Below, piece by piece: positions 11,951-24,356 of a stretch of DNA of 64,000 nucleotides. The notes under the pieces are model-generated. The model ran no database searches. It was not told the DNA's origin and saw only the letters and a program-made list of their open reading frames with translations. Numbering within the stretch: the stretch's first letter is position 1; each line of letters starts with the position of its first letter. This DNA comes from Ilex aquifolium. Lineage: Eukaryota > Streptophyta > Magnoliopsida > Aquifoliales > Aquifoliaceae. The DNA is taken from assembly GCA_951799425.1 (NCBI GenBank), contig OX637393.1:16325744-16389743 (forward strand). Direction: 5' to 3'. Both the position numbers and the translations under genes were made by a program.

Positions 11951-13035
11951 CCGCCTGGTGCTAGAGCTCCCAACGGCCTATACTGCTGTAGTGGCTTGTT
12001 TGCAGCCACTTGTCCTGTCGCTTGGTTGTCCCTCGGTGGAAGCGATGGGCAATTGTGTTTGAAGTGCCCCACTCCTCCACACGCGAAACACTGACGGGGG
12101 TCTGTGGCTGTCCTCCCCGGTACACCTCTTGCTCCTCGAGCTATCTGAGGTCTCTGTACCCCTACCTGATCTGGGCGACGGTAGGGTGCCGCTCTCTGCG
12201 CTCCACTGCTACTAGCACCCGCCCGAATCGGACCTCCCCTCATGGCGTTCTGCCTCCTCTGACTGTCCTCCATATCCCTCCCTACCAGTGCAGCTCTATC
12301 CACCAGATCCCCATAGTCACGGATCCTGAGAGCCACAAGTTTCTCTCTAATTGTCGGCCCCAAACCTTGCTCGAAACGCTTGGCCCTCTTGGCCTCTGTG
12401 GAGATGAACTCTGTGGCATATCTGGATAACTCGTCAAACTTCCTCTCATACTCCATCACAGTCAAGCTACCCTATCGAAGAGCGAGGAAATCGGCACTCA
12501 TCTTGTCTCTAACCGACTCGGGAAAATATTAATCTTGGAAGATTTGGTCAAACTCCTCCCAAGTAAGTGCATCGGGGTTCCTCCGTCTCTTTACCGAATC
12601 CCACCAATGGTCGGCCTCCCCCTCGAACAAATAGGTAGCCAAGCCAACCCTCAAGTCCTCGGCAACTCCCATGCCGTCACAAATCTTCCTTATACGATGA
12701 ATCCACTCATCCGCTTCTAAGGGTTGAGAGCTCCCTTGAAACGTAGGTGGGCGTTGCCTCAGAAATTCTCGAAGAACTACCATTCTTCGATCTCCGTTTC
12801 CATTGCCCGGTACTTGCGCTAGAGGATGCGCTCCATCATTGTGGTTGTGGTTGTGGTTGTTTCCATTCTGGCTTTGCACCAGAGTGGTAAGCTCCCTCAA
12901 GCATTGATATATGCCTTGCATGGCATCGGGGGGTGACGGCGGCGGTGGTGCTGGGCCTCCACGACCACGCCCACGTCCACGTTCACGTATATTTCTGCCG
13001 TCCATCCTGCACATCAATTCACAATTTAGTTTCAT
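11951..13035 (-). pseudogene. gag region of minus-strand gypsy (fossil)
   Basis: It begins with a short basic RGRGRGRGG-type N-terminus, then the retrotransposon gag capsid-like region (EADHWWDSVKRRR, then LTWEEFDQIF) and a CCHC zinc knuckle, CFACGGVGHFKHNCP, near 12050-12110. It is broken like the rest of the element. Confidence 0.88.
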
Positions 13036-13178
13036 TGATGTAAAAGCTATCCTAAGTATTACTTTAATCTAAAGCATATGGTTCATATAAAACTAGACCA
13101 ACAATTTCCTTCACCCTAATCCTACATCTCTAGTGGTGATCCATAACCTACAGCTCTCATGTAAGACCTAAAGTCTAA

Positions 13179-13190
13179 GCTCTGATACCA
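13179..13190 (-). other. Primer binding site (initiator tRNA-Met)
   Basis: GCTCTGATACCA on the plus strand is TGGTATCAGAGC on the minus strand. It lies five bases inside the 5' LTR, as in most plant gypsy elements. Confidence 0.85.
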
Positions 13191-13195
13191 AATTC

Positions 13196-15050
13196 TGTAA
13201 CGCCCCAAAAACCACCTTAGAAGGCATTACCTTCTAACACCATTCATACCATGAGAACAACTAATAAAATCCATAAATAACCGGGGTTCCTTAATTTAAC
13301 AAAATTCGGGCAGAGTCTTCTTTGTTCGGGGAGCTCTACCCAAAACACAACATGTGCAATTAAACTACATTGACCACACCGGGTCCATTGATCCATAAAA
13401 TATTTACAACATTATCCAAAAGAATATGCTCAAACCATGGCTACTACATCAAAAGAATTACATTTGAACTTAGCAGCGAAATAAACAAAATACTAGACTT
13501 TACATGATTGTTCATAATCGTTCCTAGTCTAGCACAAAAATAAACGACATCTCTAGATGTCCCACTCGGGATCCAAGTACCCCTCTAATGAAGCTTCTCC
13601 ATGGCCCGGCTCGTTAGCACCGAGCTCCTCCTCCGGCCCATAATCTGTAAAATGTTTAACTGTAGGGGGTGAGCACGAAGCTCTGTAGAAAAATCCTCCA
13701 CAAACTCGAACAAGGTTTAGAAAACATATAAGAATCGGTTGGTCTCATTTCGTAAATAACATATATCAATTTTGAAGGAAAAACATGACATTTTAAATAG
13801 ATCTCAAGTTTAAGCCGTAACAATAATCAAGTGAAAGGTTAAGGTAAATTTCATAAAAATATATCATTTCCAACTTTAAGCCATTTAGGAAGGGCGCTTT
13901 CCGATGCATTGTCCCATACCAATGCACCGGCCAAGACGATCCAACCCATCATCCCATGTATATTGGTTCATCCCCGTACCATGTATGTTGATTGCTTCTC
14001 ATGAACCTACCCAACGATTATACCTAGTCCACCAATCACCATCATAATCACAAACACTTTAGGAAAAGGGCGTCTACCATCCCAATGGCAGTGACGAGTC
14101 CCTTCCCAGGGAAAGTATATCATCCCTTGTTCGAACTCCCGTGAACGATAGTGGTCGCATTACCAAATGACAATCCACTATAAGTGTTAGGAAACCATCT
14201 CACCCCCATTGGGATAGACTAACCTCTAACACTCTACGACATTTCTCGATGGCAATCCAAGTCCATCACAACAACCATACAAATGAGGAAACCAAAATAT
14301 TCTCAATTCACCAACAATTCCAAATAAATACAAAATCCACAATTTCTCATTTTACAAGCATATCTCAAAAATCCCCAAATTTATCATGTAACAATTCCAA
14401 TGACCAATTAAGGAAAAATACAAGAGATCACAACAACATCATTTATTACTCAAGGTTCCTCCCTTAATCTTCCTCTAAGGTTCCAAGAGGTGTGGGGTGA
14501 GAGTGGAGTGAAAGAAATGGGAGTAAAGGGCTGAAATCTGTGTTTTTAAACACAGCAGTCCCGAAGTACTGTTCACAGACTGTTTTGGTGTTCTCCAAAA
14601 TTACAATTTTACCACTAAGAATATTCAATTTGATCCATATGACTATCCTAAGGTTTTTCGACGTTCCGGATTCATTTTTAATGTTATTTTAACCTAAAAA
14701 CATTTATTTTTATGATTTATCTCAAACTAAAATAAATTTACACTCGAAACACTAAAATTACTATTTTATTTCTCCGAACCGCTATATGTGCTAAACGGCT
14801 ATTCCAAGTCTTTCGGATCTCTCAGGTTCAATGATAATATTATTTTGACCTAAAAAAATTAATATTTTTACTTAGTTACCTTTATCAACCTTAAACACCT
14901 CCAAAAAATTAAATTTCACAATCAATTTGTCTCCCTAGTATTTATTCTTACGATTTCAATATATATATGGTTTATTCTTACGTCATTACATATATAAGAA
15001 TCACTAAACAAGTACATTACTATATTAATATAAACATGTGGGGGTTTATA
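13196..15050 (-). repeat. 5' LTR of the minus-strand gypsy element
   Basis: 1855 bp, nearly identical to 6303-8460 over the shared parts. Its terminus next to the TATTT duplication reads GGGGTTTATA on the plus strand, against GGGGTTTACA in the partner. Confidence 0.9.
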
Positions 15051-15055
15051 TATTT

Positions 15056-17157
15056 ACAATTTTAGAGGACCATTTACAACTATTTTGGTAATATTTACGA
15101 CATATGTGGGTAAGTTTACGATGATCAAGGGTAAATTTATTATAGTTTAAGGTTAACTTAGAATGATTGTGGATAAATTTACTAGTACATAGGTCAAGTT
15201 TACTTTCATTTTGGTTAATATTATGATAACCGTGGATAATAATACAAATTTAAAAGTATTATTTTTTTTTATATCCAAAATATTTGCGATCTATCCCAAC
15301 AACTTGGGATTTATCGCAAGGTTGCAATTGTCTCACCCAAAAGTGGTTTTCCTCATCCAAATTTGGTAACTTATTGAAAAGCGGTAAGTTTGGGATCGAT
15401 CGCAAATGTCTATGATCGATCATAAGGTTACTGGAGTGAGATTTAGCAAAATTGTGGGTAATTTACTACAATTAATGACAGATTTATCACATTTGAGGGT
15501 CAGTTTACAACAATTGTTGATAAATTTATAAGTTTAGATGTTAATTTATGACTGTTTTGGTTAATATTACAACAATTATGGGTAACATTATGAGGATTAA
15601 GAGTAAATTTACGACAAAAAGAGTAAATTTACGACAAAAAGATGTTAAGTTAAAACCATAGTGAATAAATTTACCACAATCTAGGAAATGTTATAACATC
15701 AAAGGAAAAATTTACTATAATTCTGGGTTAAATACAATGATTTTGGATAAGATTACTAGTATATAAGACAATTTTACCATTAATTAGGGTAATATTACAA
15801 CATCAAAAGAAAATTTTATTATAGGTTAGGGTTAACTTAGAATGATTGTGTATAATGTTATTAGTATATAGACCAATTTTACTTTTATTTTGGTAAATAT
15901 TACGATAATTGTGAATAATAATACAAACTTAAAAGTAAATATACAACATCAGTGGATGCACTAATGTCATATTTATGACAAATGTGGTTAAATGTGTTAA
16001 TCATACTTTTACCACTATAATGGTTAAAATTTGCCCACTAATTTAGTAATTTTACCCATTACTGTTATAAATTTTTCACTGATGTTGTAATTTTGTCCAC
16101 TATTGTGATAATTTTGTCCATTATTATTGTAAATTTTTTCACTACTATTGTAATTTTTTCCATTACTGTTGTAAATTTTCTACTACTATTGTAAATTTTT
16201 CACTGATATTGCAATTTTTTCCACTACTATGGTAATTTTGTTTACTACTATCGTAAATTTACCACTGATGTTGTAATTTTGGCCACTACTGTAGTAATTT
16301 TAGCCACAACTGTTGTAAACTTAAAATGATTGTGGATAAGATTACTAGTATATAACCAATTTTACTTTATTTTAGTTAATATTATGATAACCGTGGATAA
16401 TAATACAAACTTAAATGTAAATATACAACATCGGTGGGATGCACTAGTATTGTATTTATAACAAATGTGGTTAAAGGTGTCAATCATACTTTTGCCAACA
16501 TAGTGATTAAAGTTTGTTCACTACTTTAGTAATTTTGCTCATTACTGTTGTAAATTTTCTACTGATGTTATAATTTTACCCACTATTGTGGTAATTTTGT
16601 CCATTATTGTTGTAAATTTTTTCACTACTGTCGTAATTTTGTCTATTACTATTATAAATTTTCTACTACTATTGCAAATTTTTCACTAATATTGTAATTT
16701 TGTCCACTACTATGATAATTTTGCTTATTATTGTCGTAAATTTTTCACTGATGTTGTAATTTTGGCCGTTACTTTGGTAATTTTTCCCACAAATGTTGTA
16801 AGCTTAGAATGATTGTGGTTAATGTTATTAGTATATAGACCAATTTTACTTTTATTTTGGTTAATATTATGAGAACCGCGCAGATAATAATACAAACTTA
16901 AAGGTAAATTTACGACATCAGTGAAATGCATTGGTGTAGTATTTATGACAAATGTGGTTAAATGTATAATCTTACTTTTACCACCGTATTTATTAAAGTT
17001 TGTCCACTACTGTTGTAATTTTATCCACTGTTATAAATTTTTCATTGATGTTGTAAATTTGTCTATTATTGTTATAGTTTTTTCTACTGATATTATAATT
17101 TTTTTACTGATGTTATAAATTTGTCCATTAATGTTATAAATTTTTTACTAATATTAT
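15056..17157. repeat. AT-rich degenerate tandem array with ~485-bp higher-order unit
   Basis: About 2.1 kb of ~21-bp degenerate units (variants of TTGTAATTTTGTCCACTACTG). A longer block starting AGAATGATTGTGGATAA... recurs at about 15828, 16316 and 16800, giving a higher-order period of 484-488 bp. A fourth partial copy starts near 15146. Similar motifs lie left of the gypsy element (6245-6297), so the array predates that insertion. No convincing protein is encoded. Confidence 0.75.
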
Positions 17158-17165
17158 AAATTTCC

Positions 17166-17781
17166 TAGGGGTGCAACTCGGGCGGGTTGGACAGTCAACT
17201 CTAGTCCAACTCTAGGTATATAATCTTCAACCCTAACCCTAACCCTAACCCTACCTCGGGTTGAGGCACTCAACCCAAGCACTGCCCGAGTTTAATTTGG
17301 GCGGGCTCGGGTTGAATTCGGGTTAATGATTTCGGGTTATTTTACGGATTGAATAGGGATTGAGTTCGGGTTGAGCCCAAAATAGGCTTGTTGTTCTAAA
17401 CCTGATACATATATTACATAATATTCACCTAAATTAACAACCAACAACTTTAATCAAGTTTTTAACATAAAAACCATAATATTAAGATTGTATTTATATA
17501 GTATTAGGATACATAGGATAAGATTGATACATAAGATAAAATTGTATTTATATAGTATTAATTCGGGTTGAACCCAATTATTAAATCGGGTCAAGCCCGA
17601 TATAATATTCGGGTTCAACCCGTGAACTCGATGACTCAACCCGATACCCGCCCAAATTAAATTCGAGTTTAAATTTTTTGACCCAAACTCAACTCAAGTA
17701 TTAAAAATCTTAGCCCAAGCCCTAATTTTTTCAGGTTGGACTCAAGTTAAAATCGGTTAACTTGCCCAAGTTGCACCCATA
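17166..17781. mobile_element. hAT-type MITE (616 bp)
   Basis: A perfect 8-bp target-site duplication AAATTTCC flanks the element (17158-17165 and 17782-17789). The terminal inverted repeats TAGGGGTGCAACT and TATGGGTGCAACT match at 12 of 13 positions. An 8-bp duplication and a TAGGGGTG-type end are hallmarks of plant hAT elements. The inside is GGGTTGAGC-rich with no transposase, so it is non-autonomous. It sits in the AT array. Confidence 0.88.
17229..17252. repeat. Short telomere-like run (AACCCT)4
   Basis: Four AACCCT units inside the hAT MITE. The plant telomere unit is 7 bp (CCCTAAA), so this 6-bp run fits local expansion within a GGGTTG-rich MITE better than an interstitial telomere. 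Confidence 0.7.
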
Positions 17782-17789
17782 AAATTTCC

Positions 17790-19900
17790 CACAATTATTA
17801 TACTAATATTTGTATATAAAGACAAAGTGAAAAACAATCGATGAAATCGATTGTCTTACTTTTACTTTTACACGTGACAGAATTTACTCTCTGCGCCCAA
17901 CTTTTCGATACGGTACCGAAAAGCTAAATGGATGTATTGTAGTCGGCTCCGACAGTTAAAGGTCAGCTGCAAGTTCTGAAGCAGTTGATTGAATCCCACC
18001 TCGTCTATCGCCGAACAATGATTTCAACAAAATCCCTTTCTGGGTCCAAGCATACGGTCAAAATTGGGCATGAACTCGGTCAACCAGAACCAACGAAACA
18101 GGTTTTTCATCAAACGCAGAGTCTGGAACTGGAAGAGCTATCTCAGAACAAGAGTAAATGGCCTTAATTGCCTTTTTACTCGGCGCTGACGATCAACTGA
18201 TAACCGCAATCTTATGGAGATGATCAAATGTTATTGGGGGTTCATCGCCAGCAATCTGATTATCTTGTTGGTCGACGTTTGGTGATCAGCCAAGTGTTGT
18301 TCGGATTTAAGCTGGTATATTCCGATCAATAAACTTGTGCAGGTCCGGTCTTCAATTAAGATCTGTAACTTCATCGGCGAGCATGTCATTCTTGACATTC
18401 TTGCTTGGGCATGTACTTGGTCATCATCAATTTTTGTTCTTCGGAAACAGAATCGTCATTGGGCATGCGCATTCTCTTCCTTTAATATGTACCTCTGATT
18501 TCTATTTCAAAAGTATACTACTGGTTTTCCCTTCTTTTTTTTTTTTCTTACAACTTTTCTGTAAAAACTTGTCTCCCATGGACTGGATTTTCTTAAGAAA
18601 TTGGTTCTTGCACATATATTCTAGGCCAATTTTTCTTTTCAGTATATGCATATAAGTCTGTTTGTGCATTTATTTTCTCTCATCGATTTGGTTGTGGAAT
18701 AATCAACTCTTTTGGGAGAGGCAAGTAAGACCGTTATGGAAATGCATAACTCAGCAAGCGGCCAAATATGGGAAGATTTAGTTGTTTCCAATTTGGGCGG
18801 ATACATATCAAATTATGGCTATGACCATAGAAGGAAATTTCTATATACAGGTGCCGAAGTTACTTCAATTAGTAGACTCTTTTGAAATTTTATATTTACT
18901 GCTTGACAAAGAAGTCCTTCTTTATCAAGCCCACTCCTTGTTTACTTAAGCACTAATTGCCTTTAATTGTTTTGACAGTTATTATTGCTCGGTGTTGGGA
19001 GCAATACACTTTTTTTTTTGGGGCAGAAACTTAACCACCCAGGTAATTATGCTTGCTTAGTTTACCTCAATGTTTTTTCATCTTTTAGTTTTTCTTTTTT
19101 TAGCATGTTATGAGTTTTTTCCTGTGTATGGGCCTGAGTGATATGATTATAATATTTTTATCCTGCGGCTATTTTAGAACTACTGAAACTAGTGATTTGA
19201 AAAAATTAAGTAGTGATAGAGCAATTAATAAACCGGATTAGGAAAAACTTATTGAAGACATCAGAGGAGTGTTATTGTTTGAACTTTCAGTTGGTTAATG
19301 GCATTGGCAAATTATCCAACTTTTCTGTCATATGTTTGTTCCCCCTTATTGTGCCATTGGCCTATAAGATACTGCTTTGTCGTTTTAGTTGTGCTAATCG
19401 ACTAGTATGTCATCTATACAGTTCACAAGACGTGTTGATAATTGTATTTTCTGCATTTACTCCTAATTAATGCGAAGTTTGTAGTTGTGGTGTATTAATC
19501 CACTAACAGGTCAAATATGAGGTTCACAAGGTCTGTTTATAACTTTGTTTTCTGTATTTACGCCTAATTAATTAATGCACGTCACAAGATTTGGTGAGTT
19601 ACTTTTTCTGAGCAAATTAGAAGTAAAGATTGAATCTGCAAAATTCCCAGGAGGAAAATGTAGAATGATGTTATCAACTATGTCATGGACCTCGTGTGGA
19701 GTGGTCATTCTGTTTCGCATGGTTCTATGAGCGATTAAATTGGCTTTCTGTTGGAAACGTGGAATCTCTTGACAGCATCTGCCGAATAATTTTTGGCCAA
19801 TTGTACGGTGTAGCCAAAGATACATGTGGCTTCAAAAAGTTGGTTAAGCATATTAATCCTAAAATTTTACTGACATGATAGAGTAAAATTGGTTGAATTT
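17790..19900. other. Upstream DNA, no gene recognised
   Basis: The stretch at about 17880-18480 is richer in GC and less repetitive than its surroundings, and could hold a 5'-UTR exon of the AP2/B3 gene or an unrelated transcript. I see no protein family. The rest is T-rich and intron-like, without long frames. Confidence 0.3.
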
Positions 19901-19940
19901 ATTGTAGAGGTTCGAGAAAGAATGATATCACTCGAGTACC

Positions 19941-20212
19941 TATCATACACACCAAGAATGATATCAATGTAGTGATTGTCAATCATGTGCACCAAGAATG
20001 ATATCAATGGAGGAAATATCAATCATGTGTAGCGTCATTGGAAGGATGAACATTTACAATGGTCGATTAGAAGAATGGAGATTTAGTATCAAATAGCATC
20101 CATATCTCCCTTCTTTGAAATCTTGTTGCACATGCTTGACACTCAGTCACTGATAAAATTCTTGGTGCATATGATTCATACTCCATTGATATAATTATAT
20201 CAGTTCTAGAGA
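19941..20212. repeat. Imperfect inverted repeat around ACCAAGAATGATATCAATG
   Basis: ACCAAGAATGATATCAATG occurs twice directly (about 19952 and 19991). A diverged inverted copy (CTCCATTGATATAAT with ATTCTTGGTGCATATGATTC) lies at about 20155-20205. This could be an old foldback MITE. No target duplication was found. Confidence 0.45.
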
Positions 20213-20807
20213 GTGTAGCATTATGCCCAGGGGTTGTTTCTTTTTTTGAAAAAAAAAACCAAAGGCACCTTATTGTCAAAAAAATTTTTTTGCTTCTAAG
20301 TAACTACATCGATCATTGTAGAAGAAATCTTGAGGTTGCCTATCTGGTAACATGTGTCTACAAAATGTTACCCGTGCCTTGTAACCTCATTCTTTTATAC
20401 ATTAGACAATTTTATGCCTAAGTTGTGTTTGTTCTCTAAATTATTGATCAACCAAGGAGAGGAAAGTGGAGTGAAGGTAACAGTAATTTTACAGGCATTT
20501 GATTTTTGAACTTTGTTGTCTAAAGAAATTTTTGGAAAGCTTGAATGGCAAACTTCGTGTTCTTCATTTACTCCTTATGGATGAGGCTGGTTTCTTTAAA
20601 TCTGAATGGATTTGACTAAACTTTTGGTGGTCCTAGTAGTGTACTACTGGAGATGGCCGATGTAAAGCTTTTCTTCCCTACATTATTTGCTTTCATATCA
20701 CAGTGACTAATTCAAATTTCTTGCATTATTAAGGCAAAATTCAAACAGGATAAAAAAAAATGGGTATTCCCCATATGTTTTTCTTATTTTATTCTCAAGC
20801 GGGTGAG

Positions 20808-20832
20808 GGTTCGAACCCCGTCAGTCCCAACG
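20808..20832 (+). repeat. tRNA B-box-like motif, possible SINE remnant
   Basis: GGGTTCGAACCCC is a good polymerase III B box. No A box, cloverleaf or terminal A/T tail is clear around it, so it is more likely a decayed SINE or a chance match than a tRNA. Confidence 0.25.
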
Positions 20833-23744
20833 GATTCCATAAATACATCAATTCATCTGAAGCACGCATGCATGTGTCATCACCTCATTGGTTGGAGGTC
20901 CAAAGGGTCCATAGAATCAAATTTAAGAACCTAACAGAACTTTTTAAAATGTGGGTTTTAAAACCACTTGTGTAGGTCGGGGTTGAGAATTGGGGGGCCT
21001 CGCCCTAGCCTCGTTGGCCTAAGCCAAGATCATATGAGTCTTTCTTGTCACCTGACTAGTTTCAGTTCTCATCTTCTTATGCTCCATCACGACGACTCAG
21101 CTTTAGAAGCTGTAAGGGGGCATGTGCTTTTCTTCCTTTTTTGTTCCTTGACTTCTCTTCTGCCTTAACTTTTGCCAGTGCAGTCTGATGATGGTTAATC
21201 AGTGTACATTGAATTACTGAATATGGAACTGGAGGGAACACAAAGTTTGTCTTTCAGACAAATTGATTCCCCACAATTTAACATTTAAGGTACTAGCATT
21301 CTGATCAATATTGATGCATTTCATAGGATATATTCTTCCTGCCACACTTTTCATCTGTGATGACTTAGTGTTGTCTTGTTAACATCCCATCTCTGTTGTT
21401 TGGTGAGTAACAGAGAAACCCACTGTAGGTGTCCAAAAGTGGCGTGGTCTATGTATGAATGGGTTACACATGTAAACAATCTATTATTACCAAATCCACA
21501 TATGCCAAAAATCTTCAGGGTGAGGGAGTTAGCCTTGGCTTAATTACTTTGAAGTACCTTTGTAGAGGCAGCCATGGCTTAGTTACTTTGAAGTGTACCA
21601 TTCTTTGTGCTCTTTCTCTTTCCTCTCTGCATATCAACACTTCATGTTTTCTAGTCAAAATTTCTATTTGCTTTGTTTTAGCACAATAGTGTTGCCAAGT
21701 GTTGGCCTAAAAAAGGAATTATTGTATAAGGGGCATCAATGGTGGAATTAGGATCTGTTTTTCACACTTATAATTAAATGAGAGTTGAATTTTTTCAAAT
21801 GAAGATGTTAACTTCCTTTTCTTGTCATTGTTGTGGACTTCAGCTCAACACGTATGAATCCCGACCATTGAGGTCAACATTGTTAATTCATTCACACCTT
21901 CCCAATATAAAGCCATGCACTCTGTCATATTTAAGAGTTGAATGTGTACCTGCCCTGCCTTGGTGCATTTCATCTTTCCATTACTCATCCTTTTGGCACT
22001 TTCAAGCCAGGTCAAATTCTTTATCTGCATTATTTCATTTATGAATGGACATTAGAGGTGCCAGACTACTGTAAATGAATTTTGCTTTGTTGTTATTAGT
22101 TCTCTTTCTGTCCTTTCCTTTTTTTATATCCTTTTTTGTCACATCATTTATATCAACATTCAATCTGTTATTTGTTTAAGTATGCCACTTGTAACTGCTC
22201 AACTGCTAGTAATATAAGGTGCCATTGACTATAGATATCATCGAATGCATTGGCAAGCAACACTCTTGAAGCACTTCGAGACTTATCCATCTATGTTAAT
22301 ATTATATGTTGTATCCTTCTCCGTCTCCTATAATAAATCCAGAATAGCTGATATAATCCTCTCTACTTCAAGTATCACCAAAGCCCCCTATAAGGTGCAG
22401 TTGAATATTATGTGTTGTATATTAGGTTTTATTATAGTTAGTTTATAGCATTTAAATTCCATAGTATGTCCACATTTTCTGAAGGAAAAGTAACCAATTT
22501 AGTAGTTTCATATACTCCTCAATGTTGTTAGTAGAAGAAACCTTACACCAGGGGATATGTTCTTCGATGGGTAGAATTAGTCCATCTTGAAGAAATGATA
22601 AAGACACAATGCTGAGTCTTTAAGCAATTTTTATGTTTTTAGGTACCACTAATTTCTATCCCATTCTTCTACACCTATCACTACTCCATTATGTATGATG
22701 TTAATTATGTCATTAAATATAAATTTACTTTTTTACACCCATGCATGATGTATATTTTGGTAAGCATATGAATAGCATATGGGTGTATTTTGTTTTCTTA
22801 GGTGGATTTTTAAGCAAGTGGGTGAGTGGAAAAACAAAATTCATGGTTGATCTTCCTGGCATTGAACAGATTTGGTTTCTCAGTGCCGTTGTTTTCTATC
22901 TTTATATTTGCTTGATCAGTTTCTCAAGGTTTCTTCTCCACATAGGATTAATATGAAAATTGATGGCATGGCTTTTGAGAAAGAAACCTCTGTTACTACT
23001 TCAGTACTAGGTTGCCATTCCTCCTGTCATCAGGCATATGTTGGAAAAAAATCCTGTGAAACAGATTAGTCAATGAAATGAGGAAAGAAAAGTGGTCAAG
23101 TAAAGAATGCTGCATATGTATACACACACATATAGTCTTGTTGACCTATATATGTTCATATCTTGTTACTTTAAGTTGCGGTTAGCCATCTGTCTATATT
23201 TACTACTAAACCTTGGGTATAAACCTTCTATTTTGGCACAAAGTTCTCATGAATGTTAAATGTCTCTGGGATGAATAGTTAATGCTAATGTTATGAATTT
23301 ATTATCCAAGCCAAGATATTTACCCTTGCTATCCATTTGTAAAGTATTCCTTATTCTATTGGTTGGAACCTATCTTGTTCTTTGAAGCCCAAATATGAAA
23401 AATTAACCGGCCTGGTTTTTCAGTCCTATTTTCAAATTAGTCCGGTGTTTACTGCTTTCTAAATGTGGGTGAAAAGTCCCTTGAAATGGTTTTCAGAAGC
23501 TGAGGTAAATCTTCCTGATCAACTTTTCCCTAGCAGTTGGCTATGGTTTTCTACTATTTAAGTTCCATTGGAAGTTAAGAGCACACACCTAAGCAAAGTA
23601 TCAGATGTTCTATTAACAGAAGGGTTGGGTACCTTGTGAGTATTTGTAGGGTGCCAATATTGTTGGTCAATTGCATTAACTTTTTTCATGGCGAGCCTGG
23701 TTTATCCTTATTCTAGTATCTTTTCAAGCAATGGAAATTTTGCA
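20833..23744. other. Upstream DNA, no gene recognised
   Basis: T-rich, low-coding DNA with only short chance frames. No repeat ends or RNA gene were recognised. Confidence 0.4.
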
Positions 23745-24116
23745 ACAGTTAGGAAGTATGGATACAGATACGGGGATACGACAAAGTTCAAAAATATAGG
23801 ATACGGGTACGGAAATAATATAGTTATTAAAATAATATAATTTATTTTTTAAATAATAATAATTATAATCATAGTTGTTAGTATCGTACGATACGCGATA
23901 CGTATCGTACGATACGTTACGATACAATGGCAAAACGATACGGATCGTGGTTTTGTATCGTTTTTGCGTTGTATCGTCCGATACACGATACGTTTTTAAG
24001 ATACAATACGATCGATACGTGTAAAGGCTGTTTTTTTTTTTTTTTTTTTTAAGGAACGATGTCGTTTTGTGCTTAGAAACTGATTTTTTTATCCCTATAA
24101 CCACTGAACAGAGATT

Positions 24117-24356
24117 GAACAGAGAGAAGAGAGAGAGGGGCTAGGGTTCACAAAAAAATTAAAATACCTCTTTTCCTCTCCATTCTTCGTTGTTTGCAGT
24201 CTTCGACTCCCGAGTGTTCTTCAGACTTCACGACGATCACAGCAGCAGCAGCCTTCGACAACGATCACAGCAGCAGCAGCCTTCGACGACGATCACAGCA
24301 GCCCAAGTCTCCATCGTTGTGAAGAACCCTAGCCCCTCTCTCTCTTCTCTCTGTTC
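24117..24356. repeat. 33-bp perfect inverted repeat within the hAT-like element
   Basis: Arms 24117-24149 and 24324-24356 are exact reverse complements (GAACAGAGAGAAG... through GGGGCTAGGGTTC), with about 175 bp between them. The loop holds the 28-bp tandem repeat at 24231-24307, so the middle could form a small hairpin transcript. Confidence 0.85.
24231..24307. repeat. 28-bp tandem repeat, ~2.7 copies
   Basis: ACGATCACAGCAGCAGCAGC followed by CTTCGAC repeats with starts 28 bp apart (GATCAC at 24235, 24263 and 24291). It includes short CAG runs. Confidence 0.8.

Larger units (their letters stand above)
6303..15050 (-). mobile_element. Ty3/gypsy retrotransposon, probable Tekay/Del-type chromovirus
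   Basis: A complete-structure element on the minus strand, flanked by the 5-bp duplication TATTT (6298-6302 and 15051-15055). The 5' LTR is on the right and the 3' LTR on the left. PBS, gag with a CCHC knuckle, aspartic protease region, reverse transcriptase, RNase H, integrase and a C-terminal chromodomain-like tail follow in order. Long LTRs and that tail (VLWQHHGVEEATWE on the minus strand near 8500-8600) point to the Tekay/Del chromovirus group. The coding part is broken, with about six interruptions. The LTRs differ by only a few percent by eye, so insertion was probably within the last one to two million years at usual plant rates. Confidence 0.92.

Noticed and set aside
12010-12429. 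139-codon plus-strand frame
   Set aside because: Antisense to the gypsy gag/zinc-knuckle region.
17229-17252. Interstitial telomere
   Set aside because: Only four hexameric units of the wrong period for plants, inside a MITE.
20808-20832. tRNA gene
   Set aside because: Only a B-box-like word; no acceptor stem, anticodon arm or A box.
23724-24104. 126-codon minus-strand frame with YRVSYDT repeats
   Set aside because: Produced by the GATACG-rich repeat ends; not a protein gene.
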